Positions 14,319-23,723 are shown, numbered from the stretch's first letter. The stretch: DNA of 27,562 bases from an uncultured Bacteroidales bacterium (GCA_934717185.1 CAKUYQ010000033.1:1-27562), one strand, 5' to 3'. Made by a program: numbers and translations. The notes: generated from the letters alone by a model not told the origin.

Positions 14319-17300
14319 CTACCTTCCAAAAATCTCGTGGAGCTCTTTGTTGGAGAGCTTTCCTATCCAGTTCTCGCCCGTTGATACTGTCATCTCCGCC
14401 AAATGTTTCTTATTTTGTATCATGGCATCTATCTTCTCCTCAAAGGTATTCTGCGTAATAAAGCGATATACCTGTACATTATTATGTTGCCCTATACGAT
14501 AGGCTCTGTCTGTGGCTTGAGCCTCAACGGCAGGGTTCCACCAAAGATCGTAATGTATTACATGAGTTGCCGCAGTAAGATTAAGTCCTGTACCTGCAGC
14601 CTTTAGAGAGAGAATGAAAATTTTGCTGTTGCGGTCATTCTGAAAGCGTTCAACCATAGATCCCCGTTGTTTTAAGGTACAACCGCCATGGTAAAACATA
14701 GGATCTTCACCTAACTCCTTGCGGATAAAGTGCACAAGCAGATCTCCCATCTCCTTAAACTGAGTAAAGATGAGTACTTTTTCATTGGCATCAACAATAC
14801 TTTTAAGCAGATCCAACAACATCTCTGTCTTACCGGAAAGATGTGCATCAATATGGTTATCTTTTAGAAATTGCGTTGGGTGATTGCATATCTGCTTTAA
14901 AGCCAACATCATCTGCAGGATAAGGCCTTGACGTTTAAAGAGGGATTTGCTATCATCTACCTCTATTCCTTCTATGACAGACATACAGCGTGTAAGGGTC
15001 TCATGATAAAGGGCTGCCTGCTCCGCCGTAAGAGAGGCAAACTCGTTACGTTCTATTTTGTCGGGAAGATCTGAAATAATACTTTTATCTGTCTTAAGAC
15101 GTCTCATCATAAACGGTGCCGTAACCTTCTTGAAACGTTCCGCTACATGCCGGTCTCCATACTTCTGTATAGGGCGGGCATAATTTTGAACAAACTCCTT
15201 CTGCGAGCCGAGATAACCTTTGTTGGTAAAATCAATAATGCTCCAGAACTCAGACAGACGGTTCTCTACCGGTGTTCCGCTCATTGCAATATATGACTCT
15301 GCCGGAATGCTGTGAATCGCCTTGCTTTGGCTTGTATCACTGTTCTTTATGTTTTGTGCTTCGTCAATGACAAGCATCTGCCATTTAAGTTTCTTTAGTT
15401 TATCTGCATCTGAACGCACAACTCCGTATGTTGTAAGGAGAATATCCGATGTTTTGCATTCGTCGGATATAAGATCTCTTGACGAACCATGATATATTGC
15501 AGTCGTTAATTGCGGGGCAAAACGGGCAACCTCAGACTCCCAATTGTGGAGCAAACCGGTAGGTACAACTACAAGCACCTTCTTCTTATCTAATCCACCC
15601 TCCTCTTTCACCTTTTGGAGTAATGTAATGACTTGCAAAGTTTTACCTAAACCCATATCATCTGCTATGATACTGCCAAAGCCTATCTTCATATTGCGGT
15701 ACATCCACGAAAAGCCTCGCTCCTGATAAGGTCTTAACGTTGCCTTTATCCTCTTTGGAAGTGGAATAACAGCCTGCGATGTAAACCTTCTTATCATATC
15801 CCGAATCTCATCTGTAAGTTCAATTGGGGTTCCAAGGTACTCGCCGCTCAATGCGGTTTGAAGCAGTTCGCCGGGTTTTAGTTTGCTTGGAGTATTCAGT
15901 ACCTTTTTCAGTTTTGCCATTGCCGCTTCATCTATAAAGATATACTGTTCCTTAAATTTTAGCAATCCTCTGGCACTACCGAGCATTTTGGTAAATTCCT
16001 CAGGAGAAAACATCTCATTATCTATGGCAATACGCCAGTCAAATGCTAAAAGATCGCTCATAGACATGTAACCTCCGGATTCCTTCTGCTTGGATTTTAA
16101 TCTTACTGTTATCTGCGGCTTGATAAGATGTTGAAGTGCCTTTGGCAACATAACATTTACACCAAGAAGCTTTACTGCCGGAATTACCTGTTGCAGAAAA
16201 CCTGAAAACGACTGCAACGATAAAAGGATGCTCTGTTTTCCTCCGTTGTTAATATACTGATTCAACTCCCCCACTATATCGCAAAGGATAGCAAGCTGTT
16301 TTAATATCTCCATCCTTTGCGAGTCAAAATGAGGTTCTGTCATGATCTCCTCTAAAGAGTGGCTGTCTACCAAGACATCAACTGCAAAACCCTCCTCTGC
16401 CTCCTCTATTTTAAATGTCACCTTATACTTGCTCTGCATAAAGTAACGATCTAACCAAGAACGTATTCCGCCGGGGGTATTGTTTTCTCCTATACCATCA
16501 AAAGCATATTCTCCCCCATTAAAGAACATCTTACAAAAATCGTTGGCATTTCCACCATGCGCCAATAGATGGACAATATCTGTAACAACCTTGCTTACTA
16601 TGGATGGTTGCTGTTTCAAATGCTCCACAACATAGCGAGTATCTTCATCAATTGCAGCCGGTTGCCAAATGATTTGGTATTTTTTGCTCTGCGTACTTTT
16701 TGCCCGTCCACGTCCTTTGCGTATGATGGTCTCGCAATATATCTGCGGTACTACACAGCCATGAGCTATCAGCTGCAGGGCACAAACCACAATGCCTCTT
16801 GCTGCCACCACCGTGGGATGATAGTCGGGAAGCATATCGGTATTGACCTCCAACAGTTGCTGATAGAATGAAGGCGTAAAATTTTCGGCACTGCATGCGG
16901 CACTCTTTGTTATTTTGTCGTTTAATACATCAAGAAGTTGCCGCTTGTCCTGCAACACCTTGTCTGCCTCTTTGGCTATGTATACCAACTCTTTTTGATA
17001 AGCCACCTGAAAATTACCGTCATTGCAGAAGGCCGGTGAAGGTGGCAAAAGGTTTGAAAGAGGTAATGTAAGGTCTCTCAATTGCGAATAATCTACGACA
17101 ATGGTTTCATTATCTGTATTCAATGAGAATGGTTCGTTATAAACTTTGTCTATGCTCTCTACCTCCATTATCTCCGAGGAATCTGCCACAATGCCACGAT
17201 GCTCCAACTCTGCCAAAAGGTCTACACCATGAAGTGAGAAGACAAGAAAAGGGTTATTGTCTATCTCCATGCAGATTTTGTAGATGACAGCGGCAAGATG

Positions 17301-17702
17301 TTTACATGGCACAGCCCAATCCGGACACGAGCAATACATCTGCAGGTCTGACCACTCTTTTGGGAAAAGGGGTATTCCTGCTTTGTCTGCCATTTGTGCA
17401 ACAGATTCATCTAATTGTCTGTTGAAGAGCTTACTCAACACTACAGGCTGATTTCTTATAAGTTCAATTAACTTGTCTATCTCTTTATTGTAAAAGATTG
17501 GCAACACTATTGTTTCATTGTATGGAGTTCGTCTGCTTCCCTTAACCTTTGCCTTAATGACATTGCCATTGAATATAATCTCCTGCACCATTCCGTTTTT
17601 TGCGTATGATGCACCTCGAGACAATCTGTTACTGTAATCTATATTTTTGAGTGCACCAAGCCATTGCTGACCCCACCACGTTTTTCCATATTTTGTTGCC
17701 AT
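14319..17702 (-). CDS. SWIM zinc-finger SNF2-family helicase
   Basis: A large DNA-dependent ATPase of the Swi2/Snf2 family, likely a DNA translocase acting on the chromosome; its substrate is not known. The 1127-aa protein starts MATKYGKTWWGQQWLGAL. It has a SWIM zinc finger CxCx6CxH (C124, C126, C133, H135), a long middle region, and then the helicase motor: DMGLGKT (682-688), DEAQ (780-783), SGTP (808-811) and the motif VI segment QATDRAYRIGQ (1062-1072). An ATG 60 nt upstream is in frame, but a promoter box (TATTTTTG at 17732-17739) lies between the two, so I chose the inner start. It is monocistronic. All motor motifs look intact. Confidence 0.92.
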   Translation of the reverse strand: MATKYGKTWWGQQWLGALKNIDYSNRLSRGASYAKNGMVQEIIFNGNVIKAKVKGSRRTPYNETIVLPIFYNKEIDKLIELIRNQPVVLSKLFNRQLDESVAQMADKAGIPLFPKEWSDLQMYCSCPDWAVPCKHLAAVIYKICMEIDNNPFLVFSLHGVDLLAELEHRGIVADSSEIMEVESIDKVYNEPFSLNTDNETIVVDYSQLRDLTLPLSNLLPPSPAFCNDGNFQVAYQKELVYIAKEADKVLQDKRQLLDVLNDKITKSAACSAENFTPSFYQQLLEVNTDMLPDYHPTVVAARGIVVCALQLIAHGCVVPQIYCETIIRKGRGRAKSTQSKKYQIIWQPAAIDEDTRYVVEHLKQQPSIVSKVVTDIVHLLAHGGNANDFCKMFFNGGEYAFDGIGENNTPGGIRSWLDRYFMQSKYKVTFKIEEAEEGFAVDVLVDSHSLEEIMTEPHFDSQRMEILKQLAILCDIVGELNQYINNGGKQSILLSLQSFSGFLQQVIPAVKLLGVNVMLPKALQHLIKPQITVRLKSKQKESGGYMSMSDLLAFDWRIAIDNEMFSPEEFTKMLGSARGLLKFKEQYIFIDEAAMAKLKKVLNTPSKLKPGELLQTALSGEYLGTPIELTDEIRDMIRRFTSQAVIPLPKRIKATLRPYQERGFSWMYRNMKIGFGSIIADDMGLGKTLQVITLLQKVKEEGGLDKKKVLVVVPTGLLHNWESEVARFAPQLTTAIYHGSSRDLISDECKTSDILLTTYGVVRSDADKLKKLKWQMLVIDEAQNIKNSDTSQSKAIHSIPAESYIAMSGTPVENRLSEFWSIIDFTNKGYLGSQKEFVQNYARPIQKYGDRHVAERFKKVTAPFMMRRLKTDKSIISDLPDKIERNEFASLTAEQAALYHETLTRCMSVIEGIEVDDSKSLFKRQGLILQMMLALKQICNHPTQFLKDNHIDAHLSGKTEMLLDLLKSIVDANEKVLIFTQFKEMGDLLVHFIRKELGEDPMFYHGGCTLKQRGSMVERFQNDRNSKIFILSLKAAGTGLNLTAATHVIHYDLWWNPAVEAQATDRAYRIGQHNNVQVYRFITQNTFEEKIDAMIQNKKHLAEMTVSTGENWIGKLSNKELHEIFGR

Positions 17703-17731
17703 TCTTATATGTTTTATCTTTTTGACAAGGA

Positions 17732-17739
17732 CAAAAATA
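17732..17739 (-). promoter_or_regulatory. Candidate promoter -7 box for the SNF2 gene
   Basis: TATTTTTG on the minus strand fits TAnnTTTG and would start transcription about 20 nt before the ATG at 17702. No matching -33 element is evident. Confidence 0.45.
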
Positions 17740-17922
17740 GTTAAAATCTTGCTTGTATCCATTTATTAAGTAAACGCTAAAAAATAAGTTGGTAAAGATT
17801 TAGCAGTATTTTTGAGAAAAGAAATATAGACCGAAAAGACATTTAAAGATTACCAAGTTATTTTTTTAAGATTCTATAGGTCTGTGCCGTAAAAAATGAG
17901 GATAATATTATCATTTATTCTG

Positions 17923-17930
17923 TATCTTTG
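17923..17930 (+). promoter_or_regulatory. Candidate promoter with palindrome at the -33 region
   Basis: TATCTTTG matches TAnnTTTG exactly. Ten nt upstream lies the perfect palindrome GATAATATTATC (17901-17912), a possible operator. The predicted start, near 17937, is the 5' end of the hairpin-rich stretch upstream of the methyltransferase gene. Confidence 0.45.
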
Positions 17931-17936
17931 CCGGCC

Positions 17937-18070
17937 TATGACAAATAACACAATTTTGGATATTGTTCTATAAGCAGTCTGAGCGTCTTCTATAAGACGC
18001 AAGATTGCACCTTCTAAGACCTCTCAAAGACAATCTTTTTGAGAGCGTGGGGTGTTTTGCACCATTTTTT
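17937..18070 (+). ncRNA. Possible small structured RNA or regulatory leader
   Basis: After a promoter-like box the plus strand folds well. GCAGTCT (17974-17980) pairs with AGATTGC (18002-18008) around an inner stem GCGTCTT/AAGACGC (17983-17989, 17994-18000). A second stem CTCTCAAA/TTTGAGAG (18021-18028, 18038-18045) follows. GGTG/CACC with a 5-nt loop (18051-18063) then runs into ATTTTTT. The earlier GCACC at 18007-18011 could pair with the same GGTG, so two exclusive folds are possible. This suits either an independent sRNA or an attenuator for the methyltransferase gene. I do not recognise an RNA family. Confidence 0.4.
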
Positions 18071-18241
18071 AAGATTACTTAATACACATTTTACACAAAA
18101 CAGTAACGCACATTTTGTTTGCAAGGCTAAAGATGAGTTGACGGCAGAAAACCAAGCTGCAAAAAAATCAACCACAAAACAGTGGTAAAAAAGCTCATAA
18201 TAAGCTGACAACCAAGATGTACAAAATAAAACAATAGAGCA

Positions 18242-19018
18242 ATGAATAAAGAAAACAGTGAATCTGCATACGATTTTGATTTTAATTTAATAAGCGAATT
18301 TTTTCTCAATGCCAAACGTCAGGGGCCCGGTAGCGAAGAGGCTACAGTAAAGGCCTTAAGCTTTATAGATGGTATAACAGAGGATACCATTATTGCGGAT
18401 TTGGGATGTGGTACGGGATGCCAGACAATCTATTTGGCAAACAATACTCCTGCTCAGATAACCGCATTGGATATTGCTCCGGCAAGCATAGAGAAACTCA
18501 ACAACACCATTACCAAAAAGAACTTGGGCCATAGAGTCAAAGCCGTAACAGGCTCAATGGACAATCTGCCGTTTGAGAAGAACTCTTTAGATATAATCTG
18601 GAGTGAGGGGGCAATCTATCATATTGGATATGAGAAAGGCTTGCAGTATTGGAGAGATTATCTCAAACCAAACGGCTATATTGCCGTTACAGAGAGCACA
18701 TGGTTTACCAATGAGCGCCCCGGCGAGATTAATGATTTTTGGATGGCAGGGTATCCTCAAATAGGCACAATGCCGGCAAAGATTGAGCAGATGCTTGTAG
18801 CGGGCTATATGCCTGTTGCAGCGTTTATTCTTCCCGACAATTGTTGGACAGATAATTATTACACCCCTTTGGCTCAAACAAGGAGAGATTTTCTTGCAGA
18901 ACATGCAGACAACCCTGCTGCACAAAAATGGGTAGACTTCTCCCTTTATGAAGAGGAGCTTTACAAAAAGTACGGCACCTACTACGGTTATGCTTTTTAT
19001 ATCGGGAAGAAGATTTAA
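18242..19018 (+). CDS. Class I SAM-dependent methyltransferase
   Basis: A cytoplasmic methyltransferase of the UbiE/type 11 kind; the substrate is unknown. The 258-aa protein has motif I ADLGCGTG (52-59), the acidic residue after strand 2 (LDIAP, D77), and the following VTGSMDNLPF and IIWSEGAIYHIGYEKG segments. It matches, from memory, a Bacteroides thetaiotaomicron structural-genomics methyltransferase with the same RQGPGS, GSMDNLPF and ILPDNCWT signatures. The length fits the family. A long structured 5' region precedes it. Downstream lies a hexamer-repeat gap before the exporter gene, which is probably transcribed separately. Confidence 0.88.
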   Translation: MNKENSESAYDFDFNLISEFFLNAKRQGPGSEEATVKALSFIDGITEDTIIADLGCGTGCQTIYLANNTPAQITALDIAPASIEKLNNTITKKNLGHRVKAVTGSMDNLPFEKNSLDIIWSEGAIYHIGYEKGLQYWRDYLKPNGYIAVTESTWFTNERPGEINDFWMAGYPQIGTMPAKIEQMLVAGYMPVAAFILPDNCWTDNYYTPLAQTRRDFLAEHADNPAAQKWVDFSLYEEELYKKYGTYYGYAFYIGKKI

Positions 19019-19061
19019 ATATTCACTAATCAGGGCCTACATAGTTTATAGCTTAAATTTA

Positions 19062-19091
19062 GCCAAAGCCAACGCTAAAGCCAAAGCCAAC
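19062..19091 (+). repeat. Hexamer repeat block (5 units)
   Basis: GCCAAA-GCCAAC-GCTAAA-GCCAAA-GCCAAC in register, between the methyltransferase and exporter genes. These are the complement form of the units near uvrB. Confidence 0.8.
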
Positions 19092-19125
19092 TTCTATGCA
19101 GGCCTTGATAATTTATAGTGTATTG

Positions 19126-19145
19126 TTTATTGTTTATAGTCAGTT
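19126..19145 (+). repeat. Dispersed 20-bp repeat, copy 1
   Basis: TTTATTGTTTATAGTCAGTT, repeated with one change at 23844-23863. Both copies lie next to hexamer blocks. Confidence 0.7.
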
Positions 19146-19155
19146 GAAAAATTAT

Positions 19156-19163
19156 TAGTTTTG
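19156..19163 (+). promoter_or_regulatory. Candidate promoter -7 box for the MFS gene
   Basis: TAGTTTTG fits TAnnTTTG and ends 73 nt before the chosen ATG at 19237. The -33 element is unclear. Confidence 0.4.
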
Positions 19164-19236
19164 CAGCCCCAAAAAGGTGATGATTATTACCATAATCTTG
19201 CAGTTTATGGATGGAAATATACAGATTAGAGAGAAT

Positions 19237-20415
19237 ATGTCTTTAAAGAATTGGATTACACTAACAGGCCTTACATTTGCCGCTTTCGTATTCAATACAT
19301 CTGAGTTTATACCAATAGCTCTGTTATCTGATATTCAGTCAGATTTTGGCATAACAGAGGCAAAAGCCGGTATGCTTATCTCCGTATATGCCTGGATGGT
19401 AATGCTTCTCTCTCTGCCACTAATGATTATGGCATCTAAAGTTGAACTCAGGAGACTTATGCTCCGGTTGGTTGCTCTGTTTGCCGGATTTCAAATAACC
19501 TCTTTTCTATCAACGGGCTACTATATGCTTATGGCATCGAGAATTGGCGTTGCATGCACCCATGCCATCTTCTGGTCCATTGTCTCTGTTATTGCCGTTC
19601 GTATTGTCCCTGCAAAATACAGCTCCGTAGCGCTAAGCTCGGTTGTCACAGGCTCGTCACTTGCAATGGTATTGGGATTGCCTATAGGCAGAATAATAGG
19701 TTTGCAGATTGGATGGAGAATGACCTTTCTCAGCATAGGTATCTTTGCAATCCTTACATTCATCTACCTGCTGAGTACACTTCCTGCGCTTCCGGCAAAG
19801 GATAAGTTCTCTGTTAAGGAGCTACCGGCACTTCTAAAGAACAGGACCTTGATAAATATGTACATATTTACGCTGATGGTGGCAACCTCTTTCTTTATAG
19901 GTTACAGTTATATTGAACCGTTCTTAGGGCAGGTTGCACAGATGTCTGACCAATGGATAACATACACTCTTATGATATTTGGTGTTGCAGGTTTTATTGG
20001 AAGCGTAGCCTTTTCCTTGTTTTACACAAAGAACAGGTTTCGTTTTATGAACATGGTGCTTGCATGTTGCGCCGCTGCACTGACACTTTTGCTCCCCGCA
20101 TCTGCAAGCATTCCTTTTACCATTGGTCTCTGCATAATATGGGGTATAACGCAAACTGCATACAATGTATCCATGCAGTCCGAGATTATAAGTGTCTCAC
20201 CGGAGGGGACAACAGCTGTGTCAATGTCTATATTCTCCGGAATATTCAATCTTGGAATTGGTTCCGGAGCTTTAATAGGCGGATACGTATGCGATAATAT
20301 ATCTATCTCATATATAGGCATATTTGCCGGAGGGCTTTGTTTGCTTTCACTGCTTTACTGGCTATGCGGACTATGCCCTCTGCTAAAGGCGTTTTACATA
20401 AAAAAACAGGGGTAA
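19237..20415 (+). CDS. MFS efflux transporter, SotB-like
   Basis: A major facilitator exporter in the inner membrane, of the drug:H+ antiporter 1 type; a sugar or drug efflux role is likely but the substrate is unknown. From the ATG at 19237 it has 392 aa and about 12 hydrophobic spans. Span 1 is LTGLTFAAFVFNTSEFIPIALLSDI, the hallmark start of SotB/YdeA-like exporters, and the span 2-3 loop ends in MASKVELRRLM. A GTG/ATG pair at 19177-19182 would add 20 residues (MMIITIILQFM...); the inner start has a better spacer and fits the family. A bidirectional hairpin overlaps its stop codon. Confidence 0.88.
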   Translation: MSLKNWITLTGLTFAAFVFNTSEFIPIALLSDIQSDFGITEAKAGMLISVYAWMVMLLSLPLMIMASKVELRRLMLRLVALFAGFQITSFLSTGYYMLMASRIGVACTHAIFWSIVSVIAVRIVPAKYSSVALSSVVTGSSLAMVLGLPIGRIIGLQIGWRMTFLSIGIFAILTFIYLLSTLPALPAKDKFSVKELPALLKNRTLINMYIFTLMVATSFFIGYSYIEPFLGQVAQMSDQWITYTLMIFGVAGFIGSVAFSLFYTKNRFRFMNMVLACCAAALTLLLPASASIPFTIGLCIIWGITQTAYNVSMQSEIISVSPEGTTAVSMSIFSGIFNLGIGSGALIGGYVCDNISISYIGIFAGGLCLLSLLYWLCGLCPLLKAFYIKKQG

Positions 20416-20444
20416 CCCAAAAAGTGATTACCCCTTTACTTTCT
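20401..20444. terminator. Bidirectional terminator between the MFS gene and prfA
   Basis: AGGGGTAA (20408-20415, including the MFS stop codon) pairs with TTACCCCT (20428-20435) around a 12-nt loop. A T-rich stretch follows on the plus strand, and AAAAAA precedes it at 20401-20406, giving a T-run on the minus strand. It can therefore stop transcripts from both convergent genes. Confidence 0.75.
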
Positions 20445-20503
20445 ATCCTCTCTTTACCCTCTTTACTTTCTATCCCCTCTATCCCATCTTTACTCTCTAT
20501 ACA
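20436..20503. repeat. Pyrimidine-rich low-complexity tract
   Basis: An almost purely C/T plus-strand tract made of variants of TTTACTTTCTATCC and CTCTATCC in loose tandem, between the terminator and the dispersed repeat at 20504. CCCTCTTTACTTT recurs at 25737-25749 next to the second copy of that repeat. Confidence 0.6.
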
Positions 20504-20546
20504 CTCTATACACTATAAACCCTTAACTATCAACTAAATTAAGGCC
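20504..20546 (+). repeat. Dispersed 43-bp repeat, copy 1
   Basis: CTCTATACACTATAAAC, 9 variable bases, then TCAACTAAATTAAGGCC. The same two blocks with the same 9-base spacing recur at 25785-25827. Confidence 0.8.
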
Positions 20547-20553
20547 AACGCCC

Positions 20554-21639
20554 CTACAGATCGCTCTCCTTAAGTCTCTCTGCATTCTCCGCAATCTGCA
20601 ACTGATCTATAACCTCCTGAATATCACCATCCATAAACACAGGCAGGTTGTACATGGTCCAATTTATACGGTGATCCGTAACACGGCTCTGCGGATAGTT
20701 GTAAGTCCTAATCTTTGCAGAACGGTCTCCTGTAGAGACCATTGTCTTACGCTTGGCAGAGATCTCATTAAGATATTTCTCATACTCCATATTGTACAGA
20801 CGGGTACGAAGCTCCTGCAACGCCTTGTCGTAGTTTTTCAGCTGGCTCTTCTCATCCTGACACTGAACAACAATACCTGATGGTATGTGCGTTAGTCTGA
20901 TTGCCGAATATGTGGTGTTTACAGACTGTCCGCCGGGGCCGGATGAACAGAAGGTATCCTTACGAATATCCTTCTCATTAAGCTCAATATCAAACTCATC
21001 GGCCTCAGGAAGCACTGCAACGGACGCCGCCGAGGTATGCACACGACCCTGTGTCTCTGTCTGAGGTACACGCTGAACACGGTGAACACCGGATTCATAT
21101 TTTAGCACACCGTAAACACCATCGCCTATAACCTTAAAGATAATCTCCTTAAATCCACCCGATGTACCCTCACTTTGGCTTGTAATCTCCATCTTCCACC
21201 CCTTACGCTCAATAAACTTTGCATACATCCTGAACAGATCACCCGCAAAGATAGAAGCCTCGTCGCCACCGGCACCGCCCCTAATCTCCACAATAGCATT
21301 CTTCGCATCCTGAGGATCAGCAGGAATAAGCAACAACTTTATCTCCTCCTCTTTGCTCGGAAGTACAGACTCCAACTGCGCCACCTCCTCCTTGGCCATC
21401 TCCCTAAGCTCCTCATCCTTCTCATTCTGAAGTATATCCTTTGCCATCTCATAATCCTCAACCATCTTCTTATACTTCTCGCCCGCCGCAATTATAGGGC
21501 CCAGCTCCTTGTACTCCTTGTTAAGCTGGACATATTTTTTCATGTCGGACATAAGAGCAGGATCTGAGATCTGCTGCTGCAAACTATCATATTTGGTACG
21601 TAACCCCTCAATCTTTTCAATAAGGCTATTTTCGCTCAT
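20554..21639 (-). CDS. prfA: Peptide chain release factor 1
   Basis: Recognises UAA and UAG stop codons in the ribosomal A site and triggers peptide release. The 361-aa protein has the PxT codon-recognition tripeptide PQT (192-194) in RVPQTETQGRVHTSA, and the catalytic GGQ (236-238) in CSSGPGGQSVNTT, which PrmC methylates. GGAGGDEASIF (121-131) is typical of domain 2. Length is normal. It lies 59 nt downstream of uvrB on the same strand but has its own strong promoter in that gap (21668-21698). Confidence 0.97.
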   Translation of the reverse strand: MSENSLIEKIEGLRTKYDSLQQQISDPALMSDMKKYVQLNKEYKELGPIIAAGEKYKKMVEDYEMAKDILQNEKDEELREMAKEEVAQLESVLPSKEEEIKLLLIPADPQDAKNAIVEIRGGAGGDEASIFAGDLFRMYAKFIERKGWKMEITSQSEGTSGGFKEIIFKVIGDGVYGVLKYESGVHRVQRVPQTETQGRVHTSAASVAVLPEADEFDIELNEKDIRKDTFCSSGPGGQSVNTTYSAIRLTHIPSGIVVQCQDEKSQLKNYDKALQELRTRLYNMEYEKYLNEISAKRKTMVSTGDRSAKIRTYNYPQSRVTDHRINWTMYNLPVFMDGDIQEVIDQLQIAENAERLKESDL

Positions 21640-21667
21640 AAATATTCTTTTCTAATCTTTTAACCCA

Positions 21668-21698
21668 CAAAAATAAGTAAATTTTGCTTCCCGACAAA
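21668..21698 (-). promoter_or_regulatory. Promoter of prfA
   Basis: On the minus strand TTTG (21698-21695), 19 nt, TATTTTTG (21675-21668): an ideal Bacteroidetes promoter directly after the uvrB stop codon, giving a 5' leader of about 20 nt for prfA. Confidence 0.75.
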
Positions 21699-23699
21699 CT
21701 ATGACAAGGCTTCCAACCTCTGTTTAAGAGCCTTCATCTCATCCCTGAACTTGGCCGCACGCATAAAGTCTAACTCAGACGCAGCCTTCTCCATCTCCTT
21801 TTTAGCGTTAGCAACAGCCTTGGCTAACTGTTCCTTTGTCATGTGAGCCACAATAGGATCCTCCAAAACACCCTCTCTTTCACGCTCCTGCTCATATGCA
21901 GAGACATCACGGCCAAGCACATTTCGCTCTGTCTTATATATCTGAGTAGGAATAATATTGTGCTCCTTGTTGTATGCCATCTGCTTCTCGCGTCTGCGGT
22001 TGGTCTCATCTATTGTACGCTGCATACTGCCTGTTATGTTATCTGCATACATTATGACCAATCCGTTTATGTTTCGTGCAGCCCTTCCCGCTGTCTGGGT
22101 CAGAGCCGTCTCGCTCCTCAAAAAGCCCTCCTTGTCTGCATCCAAGATTGCAACCAAAGATACCTGCGGCAGATCCAACCCCTCCCTCAACAGGTTAACA
22201 CCTATAAGCACATCAAAACGCCCCATCTGGAAATCCTCAATAATCTCTATCCTCTCCAATGTATCAACATCAGAATGGATATACCTGCACCTTACCCCCA
22301 TCTTCTCCATATATTTGTCCAACTCCTCGGCCATCCTCTTGGTTAGAGTTGTAACAAGCACACGCTCATCCTTCTCAACCCTAACTTGAACCTCCTCCAT
22401 AAGGTCATCTATCTGGTTCTTTGTAGGGCGAACATCTATAGGCGGTTCCAACAGCCCGGTTGGTCTTATAACCTGCTCTACTATAAGCCCTTCGCTCTTC
22501 TCCAATTCATACGGAGCAGGGGTGGCGCTAACATAGACGCACTGCTTTGCCAACTTCTCAAACTCATCAAACTTAAGCGGTCTGTTATCTGCAGCTGCCG
22601 GGAGCCGGAAACCATACTCTATAAGTGTCTCCTTTCTTGAACGGTCTCCGCCATACATTGCCCTTATCTGAGGGATTGTAACGTGGCTCTCGTCAATAAA
22701 AGTGACAAAATCGTCGGGAAAATAATCTAAAAGACAGAATGGTCTTGTACCGGCCGCCCTGCCGTCAAAGTAACGTGAATAGTTCTCAATACCGCTGCAG
22801 TAACCAATCTCCTTTATCATCTCCAAATCGTACTCAACACGCTGTTTAAGTCTCTTGGCCTCAACGAATTTACCTATGTCATTAAAATAGTCGCACTGCT
22901 TTACAAGGTCATCCTGAATATTGCATATAGCACTCTTTACGCGCTCTTTTGTAGTACTGAAAATGTTGCCAGGGTAGATTGAAATCTCCTCTACGCTATC
23001 TAAAATCGCCCCGCTCACGGGATCAAAGATCTCTATCTCCTCTATGTCATCGCCAAAGAATGTCACCCTCACCGCATTGTCTCCGTAAGCCAAGAAAATG
23101 TCAACAGAATCTCCCTTTACCCTGAAACTGCCGCGCTTGAACTCAACGTCGCTCCTATTATACAAGCTGTCTATAAGCCTGTAAAGCAATGCAGTACGGG
23201 AAATATGCTGACCCACTTTTATGCTTATGGTATTTGTATGGAAGTCTGCAGGGTTGCCAATACCGTAAAGGCAGGAGACGCTGGAGACAACTATAACATC
23301 TCTCCTACCACTTAACAGCGCACTCGAACAACTCAGCCTCAACTTCTCAATTTCATCGTTAATACTAAGATCCTTCTCTATATATGTATCTGTAACAGGC
23401 ATATACGCCTCAGGCTGGTAGTAGTCGTAGTATGAGACAAAATACTCAACCGCGTTATGAGGAAAGAAGCTCTTGAACTCACCGTAAAGCTGCGCTGCCA
23501 AAGTCTTGTTATGGCTTAATACAAGTGCAGGCCTGTTAAGGTTCTGTATGACATTCGCCATTGTAAATGTCTTTCCGGAACCTGTAACTCCCAAAAGCGT
23601 TACAGCAGGATTGCCATCCTGTACCGCCTCTGTTATTCCGGCTATCGCTCCGGGCTGATCCCCCGTGGGCTTGTATGGCGATTCTATTTTAAAATCCAT
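21699..23699 (-). CDS. uvrB: UvrABC excinuclease subunit B
   Basis: The damage-verifying helicase-like subunit of nucleotide excision repair; it receives DNA from UvrA and recruits UvrC. The 666-aa protein has Walker A GVTGSGKT (37-44), the beta-hairpin segment YYDYYQPEAYMP (about 90-101) that clamps the damaged strand, FIDESH for Walker B, the QTAGRAARN motif VI, and a C-terminal UVR domain (EMEKAASELDFMRAAKFRDEM, about 634-655) that binds UvrC. Length and order are normal. It is followed by prfA 59 nt on. Upstream lies the largest hexamer repeat block, within 25 nt of the start codon. Confidence 0.97.
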   Translation of the reverse strand: MDFKIESPYKPTGDQPGAIAGITEAVQDGNPAVTLLGVTGSGKTFTMANVIQNLNRPALVLSHNKTLAAQLYGEFKSFFPHNAVEYFVSYYDYYQPEAYMPVTDTYIEKDLSINDEIEKLRLSCSSALLSGRRDVIVVSSVSCLYGIGNPADFHTNTISIKVGQHISRTALLYRLIDSLYNRSDVEFKRGSFRVKGDSVDIFLAYGDNAVRVTFFGDDIEEIEIFDPVSGAILDSVEEISIYPGNIFSTTKERVKSAICNIQDDLVKQCDYFNDIGKFVEAKRLKQRVEYDLEMIKEIGYCSGIENYSRYFDGRAAGTRPFCLLDYFPDDFVTFIDESHVTIPQIRAMYGGDRSRKETLIEYGFRLPAAADNRPLKFDEFEKLAKQCVYVSATPAPYELEKSEGLIVEQVIRPTGLLEPPIDVRPTKNQIDDLMEEVQVRVEKDERVLVTTLTKRMAEELDKYMEKMGVRCRYIHSDVDTLERIEIIEDFQMGRFDVLIGVNLLREGLDLPQVSLVAILDADKEGFLRSETALTQTAGRAARNINGLVIMYADNITGSMQRTIDETNRRREKQMAYNKEHNIIPTQIYKTERNVLGRDVSAYEQEREREGVLEDPIVAHMTKEQLAKAVANAKKEMEKAASELDFMRAAKFRDEMKALKQRLEALS

Positions 23700-23723
23700 A
23701 AATTATCAAATATCTTCTATATA

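Larger units (their letters stand above)
17763..18241. other. 480-nt gap between divergent genes
   Basis: No open reading frame of note. It holds the perfect 12-bp palindrome GATAATATTATC (17901-17912), a -7-like box TATCTTTG (17923-17930), and the structured stretch described as a possible ncRNA (17937-18070). From 18071 to 18241 the sequence is A-rich with no clear signal. Confidence 0.6.

Noticed and set aside
17807..17814. TATTTTTG box in the gap before the methyltransferase
   Set aside because: TAnnTTTG is frequent by chance in A+T-rich DNA; no upstream partner and no transcript end to support it.
20337..20537. Frame rich in LLSIPSIPSLLSIHSIH
   Set aside because: A translation of the pyrimidine-rich low-complexity tract, not a protein.
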